64,000 nt of DNA from Leptothoe spongobia TAU-MAC 1115 (lineage in GTDB: Bacteria; Cyanobacteriota; Cyanobacteriia; Phormidesmidales; Phormidesmidaceae). Positions 19,102 through 28,611 of the stretch are shown piece by piece (the first letter of the stretch is position 1; each line of letters begins with the position of its first letter). The notes under the pieces are model-generated. The model was given only the letters and a program-made list of their open reading frames with translations. It ran no database searches and was not told the DNA's origin. The DNA lies in the NCBI RefSeq assembly GCF_018739885.1, contig NZ_JADOES010000001.1, forward strand, positions 1-64,000, read 5' to 3'. Made by a program: the position numbers and the translations under genes.

Positions 19102-19974
19102 ATGAGAATAGGCTTGGACAGGGGGCAAAGGGTGCAAAAATCAACGGTTAAACTGAGTCAGTATGAGGCTGCCTACTTAGATATCGGCGCACCAGATAAC
19201 CCTGTGTTGCTATTTCTCCATGGTTTTTTAGGTGAAAGTAGTTTGTGGCTTTCGCTCATGGACCTCCTCTGTGATCAATATCGCTGTATTGCTCTAGATT
19301 TACTCGGATTTGGCGGATCGGCCAAACCGAAGCTGAAATACGCTATCTGGCATCAGACGGCTTTTTTAGGTGAGTTTATCGCTGCCTTAGAACTCGAAAA
19401 TGTCACCCTCCTTGGTCATTCCTATGGTGGTTGGACCAGTGCGGCCTTTGCTATTGAGCAGGCCGATGTGAACTCATCCATTCTGAGTAATCTCGTTCTG
19501 ATTGCGCCAGCTGGAATTCGAGATGATAGCTTTGTGGGGCGTTATAACTACATGCGTCCGATTTTGTGGGAAACGCCTGTGGTGGACTGGGTGCTAACGG
19601 GGCTGAAACCTATTGCCAAAGTGACAGGCCAGCAAAAGACCTATGAGCAGGTGACCATGGCAAGACGGGAGTTTGGTAAGCAGCCTGTGGCGAAGTCCTT
19701 TATCGTCGATCGCTTACGACCAGAAGATGCCATCGACACAGTCGAGCAAGAGATTCATAAAATTGCAATACCAACTCTGGTGATTGCGGGTGCCCAGGAT
19801 ACGACGATTCCCCTATGGCATTGTGAAACCTATGGTCAGGGTGTAACCGGTGCCAGTTTCGAAGTATTACTCGAAGCTGATCATGATTTGATTCGGACGG
19901 ATTGCGATCGCATCGCCACTGTGATTAACCAATTCCTTCGATCATCGGATGGAAGAAAAAGGCTAGACCAATAA
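19102..19974 (+). CDS. alpha/beta-fold hydrolase
   Basis: A 290-residue alpha/beta hydrolase. The oxyanion motif LFLHGFLGESSLW is near residue 37, the nucleophile elbow LLGHSYGGWTSA near residue 110 puts the catalytic serine in GHSYGG, an acid is likely in VIAGAQDTTIP near residue 235, and the histidine is in EADHDLI near residue 260. The substrate is unknown; many cyanobacterial relatives are annotated only as esterase-like. ATG at the given position opens a short basic leader; a GTG ten codons on is an alternative. Its last 50 bases overlap the 3' end of the antiporter gene on the other strand. Confidence 0.85.
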   Translation: MRIGLDRGQRVQKSTVKLSQYEAAYLDIGAPDNPVLLFLHGFLGESSLWLSLMDLLCDQYRCIALDLLGFGGSAKPKLKYAIWHQTAFLGEFIAALELENVTLLGHSYGGWTSAAFAIEQADVNSSILSNLVLIAPAGIRDDSFVGRYNYMRPILWETPVVDWVLTGLKPIAKVTGQQKTYEQVTMARREFGKQPVAKSFIVDRLRPEDAIDTVEQEIHKIAIPTLVIAGAQDTTIPLWHCETYGQGVTGASFEVLLEADHDLIRTDCDRIATVINQFLRSSDGRKRLDQ

Positions 19975-21019
19975 TGGTGTAAGTTGCCAGCAACAGTGTC
20001 CCTTCTAACCAGTTAGAGCTGCCGTCGCTACTAATGGAGTTGGCAATTAAAATCGATACAGCCACTGCAATTAGCTGGAAGTTATTAAAGTCAAGGTCCA
20101 TGGGTTTACCCATTAGCCAACCAGCAATCACTAATACAGGTGCAACAAATAGAGCTATCTGCATGCTGGACCCTACGGCTACAGACAAAGACAGGTCCAT
20201 TTTATTTTTCAACGCTACGGTTACAGCCGTAGCGTGTTCGGCAGCATTACCAATGATGGGCAACAAGATAACGCCCGTAAATAACTCAGACAGGCCTAGC
20301 TGTTTAGTTGCTACCTCTAAGGAGCCCACCAACCATTCGGATTCCACCGCAACGACCAGGGTAGCTGCTAGAAGCACCCCAACCCACAGAACCAGGTTCG
20401 GATCTTCATGATGTTCTTCGTCTACACCTTCCTCTGCTGCTGTGCCCACATCATATAGATAGGCATGGGTTTTCATAGAGAACAGCAGTGTTAGGCCGTA
20501 CACCAAAATCAACACAATGGCTACGGCCACGGACAGTCGCTGTAGCGTGGGTTCACTAATGGATGGAGATGTAAAATCCACCGCCGTTGGGATCAAAATC
20601 GCAATCACGGCCAAGTTCATGGACGATGCATTCATACGGGCAATCACCGGTTGAAAGGTTTGCTCCTTGAATTTGATGCCTCCTAGCAGCATCGAAAGGC
20701 CCATGACCAGTAGTAGGTTCCCGATAATTGAGCCGGTAATGCTGGATTTTACGACATTGATTAACCCTGCATTGAGCGCAATCAGAGCAATAATCAATTC
20801 GGTGGCGTTACCAAAGGTGGCATTGAGCAAGCCGCCTAAGGAGGGGCCTACAACCACAGCAATTTCCTCGGTGGCATGGCCCATCCAGCCTGCTAACGGA
20901 ATGATCGCAATGGCCGCTGTGGCAAAAATGGCCAATTCCCCCCAGCCTAGGAAATGGGCCGCCGCAGAAATGGGCACAAATACCAGCAGACCAAAGAAAA
21001 TGAGGTTTTTGACAGACAT
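19925..21019 (-). CDS. cax: Ca2+/H+ antiporter, CAX family
   Basis: Calcium/proton exchanger of 364 residues with about eleven hydrophobic segments. The two signature repeats are clear: GGLLNATFGNATELIIAL near residue 61 and LLPIIGNAAEHATAVTVALKN near residue 250, both placing acidic residues of the transport site in the membrane. An acidic loop near residue 200 (AAEEGVDEEHHED) between the halves is typical of CAX. Cyanobacterial homologues such as Synechocystis Slr1336 support salt tolerance by exporting Ca2+. The gene converges on and overlaps the alpha/beta hydrolase gene by 50 bases. Confidence 0.92.
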   Translation of the reverse strand: MSVKNLIFFGLLVFVPISAAAHFLGWGELAIFATAAIAIIPLAGWMGHATEEIAVVVGPSLGGLLNATFGNATELIIALIALNAGLINVVKSSITGSIIGNLLLVMGLSMLLGGIKFKEQTFQPVIARMNASSMNLAVIAILIPTAVDFTSPSISEPTLQRLSVAVAIVLILVYGLTLLFSMKTHAYLYDVGTAAEEGVDEEHHEDPNLVLWVGVLLAATLVVAVESEWLVGSLEVATKQLGLSELFTGVILLPIIGNAAEHATAVTVALKNKMDLSLSVAVGSSMQIALFVAPVLVIAGWLMGKPMDLDFNNFQLIAVAVSILIANSISSDGSSNWLEGTLLLATYTIIGLAFFFHPMIEGIG

Positions 21020-21168
21020 GGAGGCATTAAAGCATCGTTGAGCATCATCAGATTACCCAAAGGAGGGACAACTGGGGGGATATTTCTGATGATTCTTGGG
21101 ATGAACTTTACAAGTTGTGCAGGTATCTGAAGACCGTCATCGTTGGAGCCTTAGATTGATTACTGGGA

Positions 21169-22182
21169 ATGATTACTGAATCTAGAAAGGGCGGCTTGAT
21201 TTTGAAGTTGATTCTGGCAATTGTAGGCTCGCTGTCACTGACATTGGTGGTGTTTTACGCTTGGGCAACTTCCGGTAGCTACCCTCGCGAAAACTATACG
21301 GATATCCTGACCTATAACGTTGATAGCTCTGATGCTGACGGGCAGCAACTGTCCCTGGTGTCCTATAACATTGGCTATTTGTCGGGGTTAACAAATCTAG
21401 AAGCGGTGAAACGTCCTCAGACCTTATTTGATGACAATTTGGCAAATGTGATTGCTAACTTCCGTTCTATCAATGCCGATATCATTGCTTTCCAAGAAAT
21501 TGATATCGACTCTAAACGTTCCTACCATGTCAATCAACTGGAAGCCCTCGCGAATGGTCTGGGTTTGGCTAAGGCTGGTTTAGCAATCAACTGGAACAAA
21601 AACTATGTTCCCTTTCCCTATTGGCCTGTTTCGGCCCATTTTGGCAAGATCGTTTCGGGTCAGGCTGTGCTTAGCCGTTATCCGATTGCTGAAAATCAGC
21701 GCATTGTGCTGGACAAAGTAGCCAGTCGTCCATTTTTCTATAATGCTGTTTACCTAGATCGTTTGGCTCAGGTGACTCAGGTGGACATTGGCGATCAGTC
21801 CCTTATGGTCATCAATGTTCACCTCGAAGCATTTGATAACCCTACGCGGTTTCAGCAAACCCGCATTGTACGAGACATGGCGGAAACCTATGCCAAGGAC
21901 TATCCGGTGCTATTAGTGGGCGATTTTAACAGCGCCCTTAATCGCCCCGACGAGGGAGACCGATCCATTGAAATCATGGCAGAGTCTGAATTATTGACAT
22001 CGGCTTTACCTAAGGCTCAGTGGACTAATCAGCCGACGTTTCCGTCGCAACCACCTGAGCATAAGCTCGATTATTTGTTCTATACGCCAGCGACCATCGA
22101 ACTCAATGGCACTCGTGTGGTAACAGAGGTTGGAACAGCATCGGATCACCTACCCCTAATGATGACGTTTACGCTGAAGTAA
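21169..22182 (+). CDS. endonuclease/exonuclease/phosphatase family protein, membrane anchored
   Basis: A 337-residue protein of the EEP (DNase I-like) fold. One N-terminal helix (residues about 11-32) anchors it. The catalytic set is present in order: SYNIGYLS near residue 63, the metal-binding FQEIDID near residue 107, VINVHLEAFDN near residue 215, LVGDFNSALN near residue 245 and the terminal SDHLPLMMTF. Family members hydrolyse phosphodiesters in nucleic acids, lipids or inositol phosphates. With an exported domain, a lipid or extracellular nucleic acid is more likely than chromosomal DNA, which is inference. Two ATG codons could start it; the first is shown. Confidence 0.82.
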   Translation: MITESRKGGLILKLILAIVGSLSLTLVVFYAWATSGSYPRENYTDILTYNVDSSDADGQQLSLVSYNIGYLSGLTNLEAVKRPQTLFDDNLANVIANFRSINADIIAFQEIDIDSKRSYHVNQLEALANGLGLAKAGLAINWNKNYVPFPYWPVSAHFGKIVSGQAVLSRYPIAENQRIVLDKVASRPFFYNAVYLDRLAQVTQVDIGDQSLMVINVHLEAFDNPTRFQQTRIVRDMAETYAKDYPVLLVGDFNSALNRPDEGDRSIEIMAESELLTSALPKAQWTNQPTFPSQPPEHKLDYLFYTPATIELNGTRVVTEVGTASDHLPLMMTFTLK

Positions 22183-22267
22183 CTTGCCATTGTCTGACCT
22201 ATCTGTCTATCGGGAAGAGCCCCCCTACTCGTTGAAGTTCTAACTGTTAAAACGTGCATCAAATCCT

Positions 22268-22978
22268 ATGGAGCAGCTGAAGTATTCCCTTGGTCCCTTT
22301 GAATTGTTTGCCGCGATTGTGGGTGGTTCGCCATTTATTTTGGCAGGATTTCTGATGTATCACCCGATTGAGAGTTTGGCGGATTTGGTACCAGTAATTC
22401 AGAGTAGTGGAACGGTTGCGATCTCACTGACCATACTATTTGTGAGCTACATCGTTGGTGGAACCATCCAAGGACTCAGTTGGAAATATTTTCTGCGGCT
22501 GTGCAAACTCTTTAAATATGAATACACCTACTTCGGTACTCAGCTAACGGATAGAGACCATGCCTTGCAAACGTTAAGTCCAAATCAGCCGTATACCCTA
22601 GAGCTTGAAGATCGTCTAGTAATACAACTCCGCAAAGAAATTGGCATCCCGAAAAAATCGAGTTGGATGGACGATCGTCTCAAAGCTTATTTGCGTGAAC
22701 ACAATAGCCCTTCTGTAGCAGCTTCAGATACCTATATCGCCTCTCACATCATGTATCGCAACCTTTCTCTAGGTTGTCTGCTCCTATGTATAGTTAGCCT
22801 TTTCAATTCTGTCCGTTTAAGTTCCTTAGAACCGCTCTTGATCGCTCCCTTTATCGGCTATACCGCCTATCTAATGTTCTTACGGTCTGTGAGTTTCAAA
22901 AAGTGGCAAAATCGGACGTTAATTCTAGGCTTCTACTATGCGGCAACTAAAGCCGCTGGCTGCGAAGGTAATCCCTAG
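22268..22978 (+). CDS. hypothetical membrane protein
   Basis: A 236-residue protein I do not recognise. It has two helices near the N-terminus (about residues 12-33 and 46-68), a soluble middle of roughly 90 residues with charged helices, and two helices near residues 165-183 and 192-210. The C-terminal tail is basic. An ATG start follows about 85 bases after the EEP-family gene on the same strand. No catalytic motif is visible. Confidence 0.6.
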   Translation: MEQLKYSLGPFELFAAIVGGSPFILAGFLMYHPIESLADLVPVIQSSGTVAISLTILFVSYIVGGTIQGLSWKYFLRLCKLFKYEYTYFGTQLTDRDHALQTLSPNQPYTLELEDRLVIQLRKEIGIPKKSSWMDDRLKAYLREHNSPSVAASDTYIASHIMYRNLSLGCLLLCIVSLFNSVRLSSLEPLLIAPFIGYTAYLMFLRSVSFKKWQNRTLILGFYYAATKAAGCEGNP

Positions 22979-23057
22979 AGTCTGGTAACGTTGATGGACG
23001 GAGTTGTGACGATTGGGTCAAAGACTCTCCAAAAAACGTTTGCAGCAGTATTTGAAA

Positions 23058-23705
23058 ATGTTTGGCTTGGCACTCCATACCTCCACACCTGAGCTAGGTT
23101 TAGCCATTAGTGATTTTGAAACTATCCAGCGGCATCAAACTTGGGATCTCGGCCGTGATTTATCCAGTCAGCTCCACGCATTACTCCAAGGTTTTTTAGC
23201 GCCCCAAAGCTGGGAAGATCTTCGGTTTATTGTGATCTGTATTGGTCCTGGTGGTTTTACAGGCACCCGTATTGGGGTAACTACGGCCCGTACCCTGGCA
23301 CAACAGCTAGATATTCCCCTATTTGGTGTTTCTGCATTGGCTGCGATCGCTCACCATCAACTTACCGTTTCTAGCCACAATTCTGAGCCAGGAAATGGCC
23401 AGGCTACCGATATTGCGGTTACCATGCCAGCTAAGCGGGGGGCCGTCTATGGTGCTATTTATCACTGGAATGGTACAACTCTGCTGGCCAAGCTAGACGA
23501 TACGGTTTTACCTGCTAGCGATTGGCAGGCGAAACAACTTCAATGGCCTCAGTCTTTATTACCAGTGTCTGTAGAGCCAGGAATAGGGTTGGCAGACACC
23601 ACATTGTCACTATTGCAATTGGGATACGACCATTGGCAGGCGGGCCAGCATCCTAATTGGCGTGAGATTATTCCGTTTTATGGTCAGCATCCTGTGAAGG
23701 TCTAA
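23058..23705 (+). CDS. tsaB: tRNA threonylcarbamoyladenosine biosynthesis protein TsaB
   Basis: Partner of TsaD in the complex that transfers the threonylcarbamoyl group to A37 of ANN-decoding tRNAs. The ASKHA-fold signatures are visible: FGLALHTSTPELGLAI at the N-terminus and ICIGPGGFTGTRIGVTTAR near residue 65. The reading frame extends upstream to 23013, but ATG at 23058 gives the family's usual opening and length (215 residues). It sits alone on the plus strand, with a convergent hypothetical gene 23 bases after its stop. Confidence 0.88.
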   Translation: MFGLALHTSTPELGLAISDFETIQRHQTWDLGRDLSSQLHALLQGFLAPQSWEDLRFIVICIGPGGFTGTRIGVTTARTLAQQLDIPLFGVSALAAIAHHQLTVSSHNSEPGNGQATDIAVTMPAKRGAVYGAIYHWNGTTLLAKLDDTVLPASDWQAKQLQWPQSLLPVSVEPGIGLADTTLSLLQLGYDHWQAGQHPNWREIIPFYGQHPVKV

Positions 23706-23728
23706 AACTTATCTGTTAGTTAAAGGCC

Positions 23729-24070
23729 CTAGTCTTGGTTCGCTTGACCATCACGACGCCCTAATTCATAAATAGCGCTGCCCATGCAGGCAATGATGCC
23801 CCAGCTTAATGTCCAACTATGTCCGAGGCCGATGTCTAGCAAGTAGTTGCAAAGACCGCCAGCCAATACAAAGGGCAAGATGCTGCCGATGGAGGCGTAG
23901 AGTTCGGCGAGATTAGCTATGGTTGGTTGCGATCGCTGAGTCGAGTCTAACCATCCCGTTGCCTGGTGTTCGAGGGCATCCACTAACCTGGTGACAAAAG
24001 GCGAAAATATCAGGTACAGCGCCAGTGCCCACAAAAATACGCCAGAAATCCAAGCCGGATCAAAAATCAT
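23729..24070 (-). CDS. hypothetical three-helix membrane protein
   Basis: About 113 residues from ATG at 24070 (a TTG eleven codons upstream also opens the frame). Hydrophobic segments lie near residues 6-24, 60-76 and 84-103, with a polar linker rich in Q and S between the first two, ending RRDGQANQD. It resembles small conserved cyanobacterial membrane proteins but I cannot name a family. It converges on tsaB. Confidence 0.55.
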   Translation of the reverse strand: MIFDPAWISGVFLWALALYLIFSPFVTRLVDALEHQATGWLDSTQRSQPTIANLAELYASIGSILPFVLAGGLCNYLLDIGLGHSWTLSWGIIACMGSAIYELGRRDGQANQD

Positions 24071-24249
24071 TAGATAAAGAAAAATTGTTAGAAAATTAGG
24101 CAAGCGCGATGGTTCGCCAATCCTGTTACCTTTCTTTAAAAAGGTTTATGCTCTATAACATAGGCTAAAGGATTTGATGCATTCTGTCGTCTCTTTTGTG
24201 GCTATTAATTTGCGCCGACTAATATGAAATCTAGGCATTGAGCAGAACC

Positions 24250-24846
24250 CTAGCGTTTGACTGTGACCGTAGTTCCCAACTCAATATAGGAGTACAGGTC
24301 TTCAATATCTTCATTCAGCATCCGAATGCAGCCATGGGAAATGGCTTCCCCAATTAGACTTTCCTCATTAGTGCCATGAAAGCCAATTTCACCGTCTCTG
24401 CTGGACAAAAAACCAATCCAGCGTGAGCCCAAAGGATTATTCTTGCCAGCCGGAACGATCTCACCAGTGATGGGATGTTGCCATGTAGGATATTCCTGTT
24501 TTTGAATCACGTTGAAACTGCCCACAGGAGTTTCCCACTCTGACTGCCCAATGGCGATGAGATACTGTTTGATAATTTCGCCGTGACGATAAACATTCAC
24601 CTTGCGCGCGTTTAACTGAACTACCACCTGCACATCAGAGATGGGTTGTTTGAGAGGATTTATCAGCCGTGGTCTCCGCCCATTGACAATGGAAATACGG
24701 GTACTGAGATTGCTAAGCCTTTCAGTTGCTGGGGTATCTTCCACTTTCCAATCATAGGGATCTTGCCACTCTAGCAACGCTAATCCTAAGGCTGAACCAA
24801 CGCACAATAACGCAAAACTACTGGCTAAGGGATGGATTCCTTGCAT
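24250..24846 (-). CDS. L,D-transpeptidase (YkuD domain)
   Basis: Cell-wall enzyme of the YkuD family that forms 3-3 peptidoglycan cross-links or attaches proteins to peptidoglycan. The catalytic motif is complete: HGTNEESLIGEAISHGCIRM near the C-terminus, containing the active-site cysteine in SHGCIR, with the preceding histidine in GFHGTN. The N-terminus has a hydrophobic segment (HPLASSFALLCVGSALGLAL) acting as a signal or anchor, so the domain faces the periplasm. ATG at 24846 is preferred over a TTG eleven codons upstream. Confidence 0.88.
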   Translation of the reverse strand: MQGIHPLASSFALLCVGSALGLALLEWQDPYDWKVEDTPATERLSNLSTRISIVNGRRPRLINPLKQPISDVQVVVQLNARKVNVYRHGEIIKQYLIAIGQSEWETPVGSFNVIQKQEYPTWQHPITGEIVPAGKNNPLGSRWIGFLSSRDGEIGFHGTNEESLIGEAISHGCIRMLNEDIEDLYSYIELGTTVTVKR

Positions 24847-25055
24847 TATTGAAATGACTAGAAAATCTGGGATAGTCAAGGTCGCGTAACCACTCCATAT
24901 CTTACCTATTTCAGGATTTTCTTGAGTTGTATCGCAGATGGACTACCTCAAGCATAGGTTGGTCTTTGCTCCCATGTTATATCCCTGAAGTTGTTAGAAT
25001 CATTAATGCTGTCATTAGTCTGACACAACAGCTTCGTTCGTAAAGGCAAAAGAGT

Positions 25056-25949
25056 GTGACCGTTAAACCAGACTGGCTCAGAGTAAAAGCCCCCCAATGG
25101 GAACGGGTCGGCAATGTTAAAGGCATTTTGCAGGATCTTGCCCTCAACACGGTTTGCGAAGAAGCCTCCTGCCCTAATATTGGTGAGTGTTTTAATGCTG
25201 GGACGGCGACATTTTTGATTATGGGTCCCGCTTGTACTCGGGCTTGTCCCTATTGCGACATTGACTTTGAGAAAAAGCCTCAGGCATTAGATCCAACTGA
25301 GCCTTTGCGTTTGGGGGAGGCGGTCCGACGTCTGGGACTTAACCATGTAGTCATTACGTCGGTAAATCGCGATGATCTACCTGATGGTGGCGCAAGTCAG
25401 TTTGTGCGCTGTATTGAAGAGACCCGCAAGCTATCGCCCAACACCACGATTGAGGTGCTGATTCCGGACATGTGCGGCAATTGGGATGCCTTGGCCATCA
25501 TCCTATCGGCAGCCCCTGAGGTCATCAACCACAATACGGAAACAATTCCTCGTCTGTATCGCCGGGTACGACCCCAGGGAGACTATCAACGGAGTCTTGA
25601 GTTACTGCAGCGTACCCGTGAGTTAGCGCCCTGGGCCTATACAAAGTCAGGCATTATGGTGGGCCTAGGGGAAACCGATGAGGAAGTGCGACAGGTGATG
25701 GCCGATCTGCGGGCTGTGGATTGCGATATCCTCACCATTGGTCAATATTTACAGCCCACTCAAAAGCATCTGGGAGTCAAAGACTTTGTCACCCCTGAGC
25801 AATTTGACCAGTGGCAACAGGCTGGGGCAGCCATGGGCTTTCTGCAGGTGGTGTCATCACCTCTCACACGCAGCTCCTATCATGCTGAAGAAGTGAGACG
25901 ACTCATGGCTGAATATCCTCGACCTCGCCCCCAGCCCCAGGCCATCTAG
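25056..25949 (+). CDS. lipA: lipoyl synthase
   Basis: Radical-SAM enzyme that inserts two sulfurs into octanoyl chains on lipoyl domains. Both iron-sulfur sites are visible: the auxiliary cluster set [12 protein letters not shown] near residue 32 and the radical-SAM CxxxCxxC in [10 protein letters not shown] near residue 58; the RSSYHAEE motif near the C-terminus supplies the final auxiliary-cluster serine. GTG is the start and the 297-residue length is normal. Cyanobacteria often carry two lipA copies; only one is here. Its stop overlaps the mdh stop by 4 bases in a convergent arrangement. Confidence 0.96.
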   Translation: MTVKPDWLRVKAPQWERVGNVKGILQDLALNTVCEEASCPNIGECFNAGTATFLIMGPACTRACPYCDIDFEKKPQALDPTEPLRLGEAVRRLGLNHVVITSVNRDDLPDGGASQFVRCIEETRKLSPNTTIEVLIPDMCGNWDALAIILSAAPEVINHNTETIPRLYRRVRPQGDYQRSLELLQRTRELAPWAYTKSGIMVGLGETDEEVRQVMADLRAVDCDILTIGQYLQPTQKHLGVKDFVTPEQFDQWQQAGAAMGFLQVVSSPLTRSSYHAEEVRRLMAEYPRPRPQPQAI

Positions 25950-26938
25950 GCTTCAAACAGCGGTAGAGCTTTCTCTAAGGTTTGTCGTACTGACTGAGCT
26001 GAGGTTTCCAGCGCCGCTTGTTCATTAGCGGTGAGGGACAATTCGACAATAGAGGCTGCGCCATTCCTATCGAGATGGCAGGGGACACCCAGGTAAATAT
26101 CCTGTAGACCATATTGACCGTCAAGATAGGCTGAAACAGGTAGAATAGCCGACTGATTCTGAAGAATGGCGGCCACCATGGTGGCTGTTGCTGCGGCTGG
26201 CGCATAGTATGCACCGCCTGTTTTGAGATGATTAACGATTTCTGCACCACCGTGGCGGGTACGTTCCACCAGTTCCTGAATTTTGGCAGCAGAGAGTAGT
26301 TCTGTCAGAGGAATACTGCTAACCGTGGTGTGACTGATGAGGGGCACCATCAGATCCCCATGGCCCCCCAGGACCATTGTGGATACATCCTGGGGCGGAA
26401 CCCCCAGTTCATGGGCAATAAACGTTCGAAATCTAGCAGAATCTAACACGCCAGCCTGGCCCATGACCCGGCTAGGGAGAAGGCCACTGGTCTGCCACGT
26501 CAAATAGGTCATGACATCCAAGGGATTGGTGACCAGGATGAAATGGGCATCGGGGGAATGGGGCAATGCTTTGGCGACCACATCTAAAATGATGCGGCCA
26601 TTGACCTTAAGCAAATCATCCCTGGACATCCCTGGCTTACGAGGTAAACCAGCTGTAATCACAATTACCTGGGAGCCCGCCGTATCTTGATAGTCGTTGG
26701 TGCCAAGGATGTGGTGGGTGCAGCCTTCTAAAGGGCAAGCTTCGGCCATATCCAGGGCTAATCCCTGGGGGCGACCTGAAACAATATCTAGCAGGACAAC
26801 ATTACCTAAGTTTTGGGAGAGCAGACTGCGGGCAAGACTGGCACCGACATTACCGGCCCCGATGATGGTGATTTTTGGAATCGTGATTGCAGTTGGGTTG
26901 AGGACTGCAGTTTGAGGGGATGGACTAGCTACTGCCAT
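25946..26938 (-). CDS. mdh: malate dehydrogenase (lactate/malate dehydrogenase family)
   Basis: NAD-dependent 2-hydroxyacid dehydrogenase, most likely malate dehydrogenase interconverting malate and oxaloacetate. The Rossmann motif [17 protein letters not shown] is near residue 24, and the substrate-binding arginines are in [15 protein letters not shown] near residue 94 and [16 protein letters not shown] near residue 160; the catalytic His is in [10 protein letters not shown] near residue 195. The first arginine pocket (RKPGMSR) is of the malate type rather than lactate type. The 330 residues include about 18 extra at the N-terminus. Starts at ATG. Confidence 0.9.
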   Translation of the reverse strand: MAVASPSPQTAVLNPTAITIPKITIIGAGNVGASLARSLLSQNLGNVVLLDIVSGRPQGLALDMAEACPLEGCTHHILGTNDYQDTAGSQVIVITAGLPRKPGMSRDDLLKVNGRIILDVVAKALPHSPDAHFILVTNPLDVMTYLTWQTSGLLPSRVMGQAGVLDSARFRTFIAHELGVPPQDVSTMVLGGHGDLMVPLISHTTVSSIPLTELLSAAKIQELVERTRHGGAEIVNHLKTGGAYYAPAAATATMVAAILQNQSAILPVSAYLDGQYGLQDIYLGVPCHLDRNGAASIVELSLTANEQAALETSAQSVRQTLEKALPLFEA

Positions 26939-27191
26939 AGGACTCCTAAAGACCGCTTGAGGGCACTTTAGTCAATCAGTCACCTAAAAAGTCGCCCAGA
27001 GACGGTTCACTAAATGGGTTGTAAATATACCCAAGTCAATGATTAATTTTGACTTGGATACAGCTTATATCTCCATTGTGTCGAGCATTACTTAAACTTG
27101 GGGGCATCCCATGGAGATTCTTAATACGTAGCGGCGCTTGCTCGTCCTAAGTTTTTGTTCCTTGCACAGGGTCGAAAGGAACGATACAGCC
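26939..27191 (-). promoter_or_regulatory. mdh upstream region with inverted repeat
   Basis: This 253-base gap contains a perfect 9-bp inverted repeat CCAAGTCAA / TTGACTTGG (27031-27039 and 27049-27057). The right flank (TTGACTTGGATACAGCTTA) resembles the right arm of the dispersed hairpin repeat, so it may be a diverged copy. The mdh promoter must lie here or further upstream. Confidence 0.4.
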
Positions 27192-27407
27192 TTACTTGAA
27201 TTCTTCTAGCTGTGCCACCTGCAGCCAAATATTGGGTGTGGGAACTCGACCAAATTTGACCAGGGCGTAGTCATCGCGAACTTCCAAAATCTCGCCTTGG
27301 GATTCAAAAATATAAGGGGGAAAACGAGTATCGCTAGCGGTGGCTTCTACACTGTTTTCTAGCTTTTCGCGTACGACACGAACAAAAGTACCTTTTTTGA
27401 TTGCCAT
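27192..27407 (-). CDS. ndhO: NAD(P)H-quinone oxidoreductase subunit O
   Basis: Small peripheral subunit of the cyanobacterial NDH-1 complex, found only in oxygenic phototrophs and plastids. The 71-residue sequence shows the typical opening MAIKKGTFVRVVREKLENS, RFPPYIFES and the ending FGRVPTPNIWLQVAQLEEF. ATG at 27407 is preferred; another ATG one codon upstream also exists. NdhO has been linked to negative regulation of cyclic electron flow in Synechocystis. It sits between mutM and mdh on the minus strand. Confidence 0.93.
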   Translation of the reverse strand: MAIKKGTFVRVVREKLENSVEATASDTRFPPYIFESQGEILEVRDDYALVKFGRVPTPNIWLQVAQLEEFK

Positions 27408-27433
27408 CACTAAGAAAAATAACCGGTCACTAT

Positions 27434-27501
27434 ATTAAACCTTGTCCACATCCAGAACTGTTGTTTTTCTGGAGAGTAACTTTCGGTTTTACTGGGTCGG
27501 T
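27434..27501. repeat. dispersed hairpin repeat, copy 3 (diverged right arm)
   Basis: The left part (TTAAACCTTGTCCACATCCAG) matches copy 1 at nearly every base, and the inner spacer can be followed, but the right arm has diverged (ACTGGGTCGG). It is followed by a further 7-bp dyad GTCGGTT / AACCGAC (27496-27502 and 27514-27520) immediately after the mutM stop codon, which may serve as its transcript end. Confidence 0.6.
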
Positions 27502-27520
27502 TTTCTTGATTTTAACCGAC

Positions 27521-28366
27521 TTATTTTTGGCAGTTGGGGCAATAGTGGGCCGAGCGTCCAGCTAATTTAATCCGTTTAATAGGGGTGCTACACACGCGGC
27601 AGGGTTCGTCTTCGCGGTCATAGACCCAGGCCACGCCACCGTAGTTGCCGTTGGTGCCATGGATATCACGAAAGTCACTAAAGGTAGTACCACCGGCTTC
27701 GATACTGTCGTTGAGGACTTTGCGAATGGAGGTGTGCAGGCGTTTGAGACGGAGCTGGGAAATGCGATCGCACCTAACCTTAGGGCGAATACCACTCAAA
27801 AATAAAGCTTCGTCAGCGTAGATATTACCAATACCTGCCACCATTGCCTGATCTAACAAAGCATTCTTAACAGGGCGCTGTCTGCGTGCAAACCAGGTTT
27901 GCATGTAGCTGAGAGAAAACTGATCGGCAAAAGGCTCTGGCCCCAAACGTTGTAGCCCTGTCATGACTGTTTCGGGGGGGCTTGCTGGAGGAACCCACCA
28001 AAGACGGCCAAAGGTGCGCTGATCAACGTAACGTAACTCTCGATCGTTATCAAAAAACAGACGAACACGGCAGTGGGAAGAGACTGGCATTGATTGCTCG
28101 ACCCATAGAAGTTGCCCCGTCATTCGTAGATGGCAGCCTAACCAGCCAGCTGGCTGATTTTGACGTGCTAAGACTGCCAGCAAATATTTTCCTCGACGCT
28201 GCCAAGTTGTAATCTCAGCTCCCATGATGGCAGCTAAAAAGTCTGTAACAGAAACGGGGTGGGCAATGCTGCGTTCTAACAGCACATTCCCACCCCGAAC
28301 AGGTTTATACAGAGTAACTCGACTGAGCCCTCGTCGGACAGTTTCTACCTCAGGAAGTTCTGGCAA
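27521..28366 (-). CDS. mutM: formamidopyrimidine-DNA glycosylase
   Basis: Base-excision repair enzyme that removes 8-oxoguanine and ring-opened purines and nicks the abasic site. The catalytic N-terminal proline follows the initiator in MPELPEVETVRRGL. The helix-two-turn-helix segment with QAMVAGIGNIYADEALF is near residue 168 and the zinc finger CRVCSTPIKRIKLAGRSAHYCPNC closes the protein with its four cysteines. At 281 residues it is of normal length. psaE lies just upstream on the same strand, an arrangement common in cyanobacteria, so the genes may be co-transcribed. Confidence 0.95.
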   Translation of the reverse strand: MPELPEVETVRRGLSRVTLYKPVRGGNVLLERSIAHPVSVTDFLAAIMGAEITTWQRRGKYLLAVLARQNQPAGWLGCHLRMTGQLLWVEQSMPVSSHCRVRLFFDNDRELRYVDQRTFGRLWWVPPASPPETVMTGLQRLGPEPFADQFSLSYMQTWFARRQRPVKNALLDQAMVAGIGNIYADEALFLSGIRPKVRCDRISQLRLKRLHTSIRKVLNDSIEAGGTTFSDFRDIHGTNGNYGGVAWVYDREDEPCRVCSTPIKRIKLAGRSAHYCPNCQK

Positions 28367-28425
28367 GGCAAGTTAAACAAACAACTTTGCTAAGTTTACC
28401 AAGCCATTCTAGATTGCTAGATCTA

Positions 28426-28611
28426 TTAGACTACCTTTAATTCAGATTCAGCAAAGTTGTTGGTGTTGACGCCAGCATAGTTAACCTTGTCAAACCGAAC
28501 AACAACCGAATACTTAATACCGCTTTGGTCAACGGACGCTACCTTACCAGTATCTTGAAACCAGTAGGATTCTTTCCGTAGGATACGTACTTTAGATCCA
28601 CGCTTAACCAT
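28426..28611 (-). CDS. psaE: photosystem I subunit IV
   Basis: Stromal-side subunit of photosystem I with an SH3-like fold, involved in ferredoxin docking and cyclic electron flow. The 61-residue sequence has the standard opening [18 protein letters not shown] and the ending [20 protein letters not shown] at 28611 is chosen because it gives the conserved N-terminus and follows a GAGAGG ribosome-binding site; an upstream in-frame ATG would add seven residues. Confidence 0.97.
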   Translation of the reverse strand: MVKRGSKVRILRKESYWFQDTGKVASVDQSGIKYSVVVRFDKVNYAGVNTNNFAESELKVV

